12,814 nucleotides of DNA from an uncultured Solirubrobacterales bacterium (lineage in GTDB: Bacteria > Actinomycetota > Thermoleophilia > Solirubrobacterales > 70-9): the NCBI GenBank assembly GCA_937910825.1, contig CALEMO010000121.1, forward strand, positions 1 to 12,814. The letters run 5' to 3'. Below are positions 6,094 to 11,843 of the stretch, piece after piece. The notes beneath the pieces were generated by a model. It made no database searches. It saw only the letters and a program-made list of their open reading frames with translations, and had not been told where the DNA came from. The position numbers and the translations under genes were made by a program. Numbering within the stretch: position 1 is the stretch's first letter; each line of letters opens with the position of its first letter.

Positions 6094-6809
6094 GCGACCA
6101 GCAACGCGATCTCGCAGTGGAGTACCTGCTGGGTGAACTCGACGATTCCGAGCGGGCCGATTTCGAAGACAAGATGAAGGAAGACGCCGAGCTCTCCCGC
6201 ATCGTTGACGAGCTGAAACCGGTAGTGAGCAAGCTTGGAGCAATACCCGAAGAAGTGTGGGATCCGCCGCAGCCGCCGGCGCTCGTAATGCCTGGTGTGG
6301 CCCCGGACACATCCGTAGCCAGACCGCGTCAGAAGGAGAGTTCCAGCTTCTTCAATCTCGGCTGGATGCGTCTGGGCGCGGGACTGGCGGCAACCTGTCT
6401 TGTGATGGCGGTCGGTGTGCTCGTGGGCGTGCAGCTGGGCAGCGACGGAAGCGGGGAAACCGCTGCGCCCGTGCAGACCGTTGTGCTCGATTCGATCGAC
6501 GTCGGTCCTCCGGCGGCAAGTGGTGAGGTGCTGGTCAGCGACTCCGCAGAAGACGCGGTGACTCTCGATGTCAGTGGCCTCACACCGACGGCAGACGGCG
6601 AGTTTTACGAACTGTGGCTGCTCGGGGACGGCGGTGAGCTCGTTGCGCTCGGTTCGTTCCGGATCCCGTCTGACGGCCAGTCGAAGATCGACGTGCCGCT
6701 GCCGGTCAGCCCGGACAACTACGAATACTTCGACGTCTCGATCCAGGAAGAGAATGGTGATCCGGCACATTCCGGACGTTCGGTCCTCCGGGGCGTGACC
6801 CGGGCTTGA
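6090..6809 (+). CDS. rskA: membrane anti-sigma factor, RskA-like
   Basis: This 239-residue protein begins with GTG 6090, overlapping the sigma stop by 4 nt (GTGA), a classic coupled sigma/anti-sigma pair. The N-terminal cytoplasmic part (1-50: DLAVEYLLGELDDSERADFE...) matches the short helical anti-sigma domain of RskA and has no Cys or zinc-binding HxxxCxxC motif. A Pro-rich linker (55-80) leads to one transmembrane helix (about 91-117). The outside C-terminal domain (about 120-239), with FYELWLLGDGGELVALGSF and YFDVSIQEENGDP, is the RskA C-terminal domain (PF10099 type). It should hold the sigma factor at the membrane until regulated proteolysis releases it; in mycobacteria this uses the site-2 protease Rip1. 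No such protease is encoded in the window. The signal sensed is unknown. Confidence 0.9.
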   Translation: MSDQQRDLAVEYLLGELDDSERADFEDKMKEDAELSRIVDELKPVVSKLGAIPEEVWDPPQPPALVMPGVAPDTSVARPRQKESSSFFNLGWMRLGAGLAATCLVMAVGVLVGVQLGSDGSGETAAPVQTVVLDSIDVGPPAASGEVLVSDSAEDAVTLDVSGLTPTADGEFYELWLLGDGGELVALGSFRIPSDGQSKIDVPLPVSPDNYEYFDVSIQEENGDPAHSGRSVLRGVTRA

Positions 6810-6824
6810 CTATCGGCCGGGCGA

Positions 6825-6853
6825 TTGAACCGGCTGCGGCCTGCCTGCGTATC
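6825..6853 (+). promoter_or_regulatory. ECF-like promoter candidate, leaderless, for the patatin gene
   Basis: TTGAACC (6825-6831), a 16-nt spacer and CGTATC (6848-6853) are followed after exactly 7 nt by ATG 6861. Transcription would start at or one base from the ATG, giving a leaderless mRNA. This agrees with the lack of a Shine-Dalgarno there. The layout is the same as that ahead of the COG2907 gene at 8436. Confidence 0.45.
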
Positions 6854-6860
6854 ACCAGTA

Positions 6861-7808
6861 ATGGATAAGACTGACAAAGCCGCCGGCCCCGTTGCGCCGG
6901 ACCACCTCGTGCTCGGCAGTGGGGGAGTTCTTGGCGACATCTGGATGACCGGACTCGTGCTCGGACTCGCCCGCAGTGGGGTGGTAAACCCCGGCGCCTC
7001 GGGACAGTTCGTCGGGACATCGGCCGGTTCGATCGTCGCCACCCGTCTCGCGGTGAGTCAGGATCTCGAAGCGCTTGTCCGTCGCCACGTCGAGCGCGAG
7101 ATTGATCCCCCGCCGTCGCAGGGGCCGACCGCGTTCGAAAGGCAGTCGTCTTCGTCACAGCTCGCCGGTCGGATATTCGGAGCCCACGGTACTGGCGGGC
7201 GGCTGCTTCGCCGGGCCGGTCTGGGCCTGCTGCCGGAAGGCAAGAAAAAGCTCCGCTACCTGGAAGCGGAAATGGCTTCTCTTGCGCGGCAGTGGCCGGA
7301 CCGCCTCAACATAACGGCGGTGGACGCCCGTACCGCTCGAAGAGTCCTCTTCAACCGGAACCAGAACGACGGTTTATCGGTTAGCGAGGCGGTCCAGGCG
7401 TCCTGCGCAATTCCGGCCGTATTCAGACCGGTGGCTAGCGCAAACGGAAGCGGAAAGACCTATGTCGACGGTGGCGTCTGGAGTCCGGTCAACCTGGACG
7501 CGGTACCGGTAGAGCCGGGCCAGACGGTGCTTTGCCTGACCCCGACCGGAAGTGATCAGGGTGAAAGGAGCCTGAGGAGCAAGGCTGTTTCGGGAGTTTT
7601 CAAATCGATCGTCGCCCGCGAAGTGTCCAATTTGCGTGAGGAGGGTGCCCGGGTCATCAACGTCGTACCGGACGAATCGGCGTCTGCGGCTATCGGTCCG
7701 AGCCGGATGGCCCACGGCCGCGAAGAGCCCGTATTTGCCGCTGCCATAGGCCAGGGGCTTGCCCTGGCCTATCCTCTGCTCGACTGGCTCACAGAACCTG
7801 GCCCTTGA
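6861..7808 (+). CDS. patatin-like phospholipase family protein
   Basis: This 315-residue protein carries the full patatin catalytic set: the glycine-rich oxyanion loop GSGGVLG (19-25), the nucleophile elbow GTSAGS (52-57, Ser54), and the Asp dyad partner in YVDGGVWSPVN (Asp203). The conserved 'VSEAVQASCAIPAVFRPV' segment precedes the DGG motif. Family members are cytosolic or membrane-associated Ser-Asp acyl hydrolases acting on phospholipids or other acyl esters. There is no signal peptide. ATG 6861 is chosen over the in-frame TTG 6825 because the latter lies inside the -35 of a likely promoter and adds no conserved residues. It lies 51 bp after rskA and converges on the broken GST gene, overlapping it by 20 bp. 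Its promoter resembles that of the fatty-acid-modifying operon, so a role in membrane lipid turnover under the same sigma factor is a reasonable inference. Confidence 0.88.
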   Translation: MDKTDKAAGPVAPDHLVLGSGGVLGDIWMTGLVLGLARSGVVNPGASGQFVGTSAGSIVATRLAVSQDLEALVRRHVEREIDPPPSQGPTAFERQSSSSQLAGRIFGAHGTGGRLLRRAGLGLLPEGKKKLRYLEAEMASLARQWPDRLNITAVDARTARRVLFNRNQNDGLSVSEAVQASCAIPAVFRPVASANGSGKTYVDGGVWSPVNLDAVPVEPGQTVLCLTPTGSDQGERSLRSKAVSGVFKSIVAREVSNLREEGARVINVVPDESASAAIGPSRMAHGREEPVFAAAIGQGLALAYPLLDWLTEPGP

Positions 7809-8344
7809 GCCAGGACGGGGGGAATGCGCCGGCCGGTACGTTGCCTGGGTAATCGGGGAAGTAACGCAGCGCGAGTCGCTGGGCGGTGCTGCCTTCCAGC
7901 GCAGGCCTGAGATCACCCAGGGTCATCAGGAGCCTGGCTGATGACGCCAGTTGGAGATCCGCGGCCGTGGGCAAGTCTCGATCGATCAGGAAGGCTGCGG
8001 GCCAACTCCTGAAAAACTTCGTCGCCCCAGCGCTCTGCCGCGCTTACTTCGGCTGCGATCGCTTCCGGATACAGGGGGTTTTCCGGCACCGTCTTTTCAA
8101 GGTGTTCGAGAATGCTCACCGACCCATGAACCGGCTGGCCGTCGATCACGATTCCGGGCACCGTATGACGACCCTCTCCGTAGATTTCTTCGATCTTTTC
8201 AGCGTGTTCCCAGCCGGGATTGAAAGAAATCTCTTCGTATTCAAGTACCTTGTGCTCAAGCGCGGCCCTGACGGTCATGCAGGGATGGGAGAGCGGTACG
8301 ACATGGAGGGTCACGATTTCGGAAGCAGCCTGTTCGGGACACAT
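7789..8344 (-). pseudogene. glutathione-S-transferase-like gene with internal deletion and frameshift
   Basis: From ATG 8344 the minus strand encodes a thioredoxin-fold GST N-terminal domain: LHVVPLSHPC, the cis-proline loop TVPGIVID, VHGSVSILEHLE (the Glu/Ser glutathione-contact segment), then AERWGDEVFQELAR. After about 8000 this frame loses similarity and stops at 7913. In another frame the true C-terminal end of the same family appears: LPTAADLQLASSARLLMTL, DLRPALEGSTAQRLALRY, FPDYPGNVPAGAFPPSWL, stopping at 7789-7791. From memory of the family (about 240 residues), some 70-80 residues between AERWGDE and PTAAD are missing, so a single out-of-frame deletion near 7975-8000 explains both defects. 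A product from the first frame would lack most of the alpha-helical domain. Translation may begin at GTG 8314, as relatives start near 'xTLYxxPxSHP'. It is divergent from the COG2907 operon. Confidence 0.7.
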
Positions 8345-8396
8345 AACCAGACCCTATCCAGCTTCGACCCGAACAAGTTGAGGGTTTATTCGACGG

Positions 8397-8428
8397 TTTG
8401 CATCCGTATCGCCCCTGGCGGACGTATT
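8397..8428 (+). promoter_or_regulatory. SigK-like promoter candidate, leaderless, for the COG2907-DUF1365-ufaA1 operon
   Basis: TTTGCATCC (8397-8405), a 17-nt spacer and CGTATT (8423-8428) lie so that the -10 ends exactly 7 nt before ATG 8436. GCATCC matches 5 of 6 bases of the CCATCC -35 I recall for M. tuberculosis SigK, and CGTATT matches 4 of 6 of its CGAATA -10. It predicts a leaderless transcript; only a weak AGG precedes the ATG. Confidence 0.45.
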
Positions 8429-8435
8429 CAGGTCA

Positions 8436-9710
8436 ATGAAAGTCGCAATCATCGGTACCGGAATCTCTGGCATGGCGGCCGCTTATCACCTCCGTGATTC
8501 GGCGGATCTGACGATCTTCGAGGCGGGTCACAAGCCGGGCGGCCACGCCAATACGGTCGTGGTCGAGTCGGAGCGCGGTTTTGAAGCGGTGGACACCGGC
8601 TTCATCGTTTTCAACGACCGTAACTATCCCGAGTTCAGTCGCCTGCTCGAGGAACTTGAGGTGACCAGTCGGCCTTCGACCATGAGCTTCTCGGTCAGCG
8701 ATGGTGACTTCGAATACACGGGCCGCAACCTGAAGGGGCTTTTCGCCAGGCGCCGCAACCTGATCGACCCGCGCTTCCTCAGGATGCTGACCGAGTTCCC
8801 CAGGTTCCAGCGGCGCCTCCGGGAGATTTCCGAGAGCGGCGAAAACGGACCCTCGCTGGCTACCTTTCTCAGCGACGAAGGTTTCTCCGACCACCTGCGT
8901 GAATACGTGGTGTTGCCTCTTGTCGCTTCCGTCTGGTCGGCTGACCCGGATCAGATGTGGAGCTTTCCGGTGCGATTTCTCGCGCGTTTCCTCGACAACC
9001 ATGGCCTGCTGTCGCTCAGGGGCCGGCCACAGTGGCGAACGGTGGAGGGCGGTTCCTGGTCATACGTTGAAGCCCTGACCGCCCCGCTGCGCGACCGGAT
9101 CTGGACAGATACGCCGATCGAGCGTATTGAGAGGTTCCCCGACCGGGTCGAAGTCACCCCTCGCGGCCAGATGCCCGAAAAGTTCGATCAGGTGATCGTC
9201 GCTACCCACTCGGACCAGGCCCTGGAGATCCTCGGCGATGCGAGCAAGAAAGAGCGCCGGATCCTCGGCGCGATTGAGTACCAGCCGAACGAAGCGGTAC
9301 TCCATACCGACGAATCGCTTCTCCCCCGGCGTTCTGCCGCGGGAGCCTGCTGGAACTACCACCTGACCGCCGGGGCGACCGGCAGGGCCGCCCTTACGTA
9401 TGACATGAATCGCCTGCAGAACCTCGGGTGCGAGCGCCAGTTCTGCGTCACCTTGAACCTGACCGAGCGGATCGATCCGGACCGGATTATCGAGACTTTT
9501 CAATACGCACACCCGGTTTTTACCCCAGGCGCCATGGCCGCACAGACCCGGTGGGGTGAGATCAGCGGCACGAACAGGACACACTTCTGCGGCGCCTACT
9601 GGCGAAACGGCTTCCATGAGGATGGTGCCTTCAGCGGCCTGCGGGCGGCCCGCGATGTGCTCGCACAGGGCAGGCCAACCATTGATGCGTTGCCAGAGGC
9701 GATTCAGTGA
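8436..9710 (+). CDS. FAD-dependent amine-oxidase-like oxidoreductase (COG2907, Rv0449c family)
   Basis: This 424-residue flavoprotein opens with a Rossmann dinucleotide motif, VAIIGTGISGMAAAYHL (GxGxxG at 7-12), an acidic ribose-binding position (IFEAG) and the GGHANTV motif of amine-oxidase-like enzymes. It continues with DTGFIVFNDRNYP and VASVWSADPDQMW and ends with AYWRNGFHEDGAFSGLRAARD (387-407), the FAD-contacting C-terminal signature of COG2907. Such proteins sit next to DUF1365 and CFA-synthase-like genes in many bacteria; in M. tuberculosis the homologue Rv0449c is in the SigK regulon. It probably performs a redox step on an acyl chain, but the exact reaction is not known to me. It is the first gene of a coupled operon, with a 4-nt GTGA overlap to DUF1365. 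There is no signal peptide or membrane helix. Confidence 0.88.
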   Translation: MKVAIIGTGISGMAAAYHLRDSADLTIFEAGHKPGGHANTVVVESERGFEAVDTGFIVFNDRNYPEFSRLLEELEVTSRPSTMSFSVSDGDFEYTGRNLKGLFARRRNLIDPRFLRMLTEFPRFQRRLREISESGENGPSLATFLSDEGFSDHLREYVVLPLVASVWSADPDQMWSFPVRFLARFLDNHGLLSLRGRPQWRTVEGGSWSYVEALTAPLRDRIWTDTPIERIERFPDRVEVTPRGQMPEKFDQVIVATHSDQALEILGDASKKERRILGAIEYQPNEAVLHTDESLLPRRSAAGACWNYHLTAGATGRAALTYDMNRLQNLGCERQFCVTLNLTERIDPDRIIETFQYAHPVFTPGAMAAQTRWGEISGTNRTHFCGAYWRNGFHEDGAFSGLRAARDVLAQGRPTIDALPEAIQ

Positions 9711-10561
9711 TTCCACTTGAGTCAGCCATCTATGAAGGCACCGTCCGGCATCGCCGCTTCGAGCCGGTCGGCCGCGAATTCAACTACCGGATTTTCATGC
9801 TCTACCTGGACCTCGATGAAATCCCGACTGTCATGAAGGTCCACCCGCTTTTCTCAACCCGCCGCCGCTCGCCGGCCCGCTTCCGTCGAGCGGACTACCT
9901 TGGGCCGTCAAACCTCCCGCTGAAAACCGCGGTGCTCGACCTCGTCCAGCAGCGGACCGGAATCCGGCCAAGCGGTCCGGTGCGCATGCTCACCCACCTC
10001 AGGTACTGGGGCATGATTGAGAATCCGGTGACAATCTATTACTGCTTCGACCCATCCGGAGAAACGGTCGAGACCGTGGTGGCCGAAGTAACCAATACGC
10101 CCTGGGGCGATCGCCACGCCTATGTGATCGAGTCCGAACCCGGGACGAGCCTGGTATCGGGCAAGAAAGACAAGCAACTGCATGTCTCCCCCCTGATGCC
10201 GATGGATCATGAATACAATTTGAGCTTCGCTCGGCCAGGGAAACGCTTGCCGGTTCATATCTCCAGCGGGCAGGGCAGCAGAACGATCTTCGATGCGACG
10301 CTCAACCTGGCCAGGACAGAGATTTCTCGGCGGACTTTTTCCCGTCTCCTGGTGGCGTACCCGCCGATGTCGTTCAGGGTTGCCGCCGGCATCCACTGGC
10401 AGGCGGCGCTGACCTGGCTGCGGGGAGTCAGGTATCACCCAAGACCTGACAGCGAGACTGAATCCGGCACCTTGCGAAGCTCGCCGAAAATCGCGAATAT
10501 GTGTCCGGTGCATGGCGACGCTGCGGAAATATCATCCAGGCCGACCGAGAGCGTGATCTGA
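9707..10561 (+). CDS. DUF1365 family protein (Rv0448c family)
   Basis: This 284-residue protein starts at GTG 9707 within the TGA of the previous gene. It has the DUF1365 hallmarks: SAIYEGTVRHRRFEPV at the N-terminus, YRIFMLYLDLDEI, the arginine-rich RRRSPARFRRADYLG, RMLTHLRYWGMIENPVTIYYCFD, EVTNTPWGDRHAYV and KQLHVSPLMPMDHEYNL. The biochemical role of the family is unknown; it almost always accompanies COG2907 and CFA-synthase-like genes, so it is thought to act on or bind the same lipid substrate. The family part ends near residue 245 (RGVRYHPRP). The remaining 40 residues are a polar, probably disordered tail. Translation likely couples to the methyltransferase, whose GTG begins 2 nt after the stop. 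Confidence 0.88.
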   Translation: MIPLESAIYEGTVRHRRFEPVGREFNYRIFMLYLDLDEIPTVMKVHPLFSTRRRSPARFRRADYLGPSNLPLKTAVLDLVQQRTGIRPSGPVRMLTHLRYWGMIENPVTIYYCFDPSGETVETVVAEVTNTPWGDRHAYVIESEPGTSLVSGKKDKQLHVSPLMPMDHEYNLSFARPGKRLPVHISSGQGSRTIFDATLNLARTEISRRTFSRLLVAYPPMSFRVAAGIHWQAALTWLRGVRYHPRPDSETESGTLRSSPKIANMCPVHGDAAEISSRPTESVI

Positions 10562-10563
10562 TC

Positions 10564-11772
10564 GTGTGGCGCAAAGTCGTCCTGTCGGTAATCGGCCGCC
10601 TGCGTGACGGGAAAATCGAGATTCAGGAAGGCGATCGCATCACCGTGATCGGCGATCCCGAAAGCCACCTGGCTGCGAAGGTGACTGTGAATTCCCCGAA
10701 GATCTGGCGGCGCATGCTGCGTGGCAGTACCGGGATGGCCGAAGGGTTCATCCGCGAGGAATGGGACTGTGATGACCTGGTGGTCCTTTCGACGATTGCC
10801 GGGCTCAACCTGCCGCGCCTTGACAGGTTGCGCCGTCGTTTCAGGTTCATCACCTCACCGGTGCAGAAGGTCGGCTTGCTGATGCCGAGGACGACCAGGT
10901 CCCGCGGCAAGAAGCAGATTGCGGCGCACTACGACCTCGGCAACGATCTCTTCTCCCTCTTCCTTGACCGGTCGATGAACTACTCGGCAGCCGTCTTCAA
11001 TGACGAAAGCGACGACCTCGAGGCTGCTCAGGTCAACAAGATGGATCGCATCGCCGACCAGTTAAAACTTGAGTCGACGCACCACGTACTGGAGATCGGC
11101 ACCGGCTGGGGCGGGCTGGCGATCCACCTGGCCGAGCTCAGCGGCTGCCGGGTGACGACCACCACGATTTCCGGGGAGCAGGCCGCTCTGGCCCGAGAGC
11201 GTATCGCCCGGGCGGGCCTTGAGCAGAGGATCGAAGTTATCGAGGTCGATTACAGGGACCTAGAAGGAAAGTTCGACCGGCTGGTATCGATCGAAATGAT
11301 CGAAGCGGTCGGCTGGAAAGATTTTCCGACGTACTTTCGCCAGTGTTCGAATCTGCTCAAGAGCAACGGAGCGATGCTGCTCCAGGCGATCACCATCGAA
11401 GACTCCGCCTATGAGCTGGAAAAGGCATCCAGAAGTTTCATCAGTCGCTACATTTTTCCCGGGGGATGCCTTCCTTCGGTTGAAGAGATCGACCGTTGTA
11501 TCGCCGATGAGACCAACTTCGGCAGAGTCGACACCCTGGACATCGGCCTCGACTATGCAAGGACCCTCAGTATCTGGAGCCGCCGTTTCTCGGGGGCGAC
11601 CGGACAACTGGAGGCACTGGGCTACGACCGCCGGTTCAGGCGAATGTGGTCCCTCTATCTGGCGATCGCCGAAGGAGGTTTCCGCTCCCGCCGAAACAGC
11701 GACTTCCAGATGTTGCTGGCCAAGCCGGAATTCGCCGCGCTCAGCAACCGGCTCGACGCAGCCAGCATGTAG
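10564..11772 (+). CDS. ufaA1: UfaA1-like S-adenosylmethionine-dependent fatty acid methyltransferase (CFA synthase family)
   Basis: This 402-residue protein has an N-terminal lipid-facing domain, with GMAEGFIREEWDCDDL around residues 58-73, and a SAM methyltransferase domain: AAHYDLGNDLF (about 120-130), SAM motif I VLEIGTGWGG (175-184), SIEMIEAVGW (242-251) and RYIFPGGCLPS. The family transfers a methyl(ene) group to the double bond of phospholipid acyl chains, giving cyclopropane or 10-methyl products; M. tuberculosis UfaA1 (Rv0447c) has been linked to tuberculostearic acid. GTG 10564 is chosen because it is 2 nt after the DUF1365 stop and fits the family N-terminus; GTG 10501 would add 21 unrelated residues. 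Two departures from E. coli CFA synthase are seen: the cysteine of the YSC motif is Ala142, and the His of 'LLHT' is Gln274. UfaA1 shares the Gln as I recall it. The symbol rests on this and on gene order. Confidence 0.85.
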   Translation: MWRKVVLSVIGRLRDGKIEIQEGDRITVIGDPESHLAAKVTVNSPKIWRRMLRGSTGMAEGFIREEWDCDDLVVLSTIAGLNLPRLDRLRRRFRFITSPVQKVGLLMPRTTRSRGKKQIAAHYDLGNDLFSLFLDRSMNYSAAVFNDESDDLEAAQVNKMDRIADQLKLESTHHVLEIGTGWGGLAIHLAELSGCRVTTTTISGEQAALARERIARAGLEQRIEVIEVDYRDLEGKFDRLVSIEMIEAVGWKDFPTYFRQCSNLLKSNGAMLLQAITIEDSAYELEKASRSFISRYIFPGGCLPSVEEIDRCIADETNFGRVDTLDIGLDYARTLSIWSRRFSGATGQLEALGYDRRFRRMWSLYLAIAEGGFRSRRNSDFQMLLAKPEFAALSNRLDAASM

Positions 11773-11843
11773 TTTCCCTGCCGGTACGATAGTTGGCGAT
11801 ACTTCCAGGCTGGGGGATGGTTATCTGTGTTGTGGGTGATCTC

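Noticed and set aside
5632..6770. Long minus-strand frames opposite sigK and rskA (5632-6312 and 5988-6770)
   Set aside because: Both overlap clearly conserved plus-strand genes; their translations have no recognisable motifs.
6816..6834. Inverted repeat GCCGG/CCGGC with a 9-nt loop after rskA, as a terminator
   Set aside because: The stem is only 5 bp and no T-run follows; it also overlaps the -35 of the patatin promoter candidate.
8433..10513. Minus-strand frames of 189-218 codons opposite the COG2907 and DUF1365 genes
   Set aside because: They are shadows of well-conserved coding genes and contain no domain signature.
11773..11843. Imperfect inverted repeat after ufaA1 (CCCTGCC / GGCTGGG) as a terminator
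   Set aside because: It has a mismatch in the stem and a long loop, and lacks a T-run.
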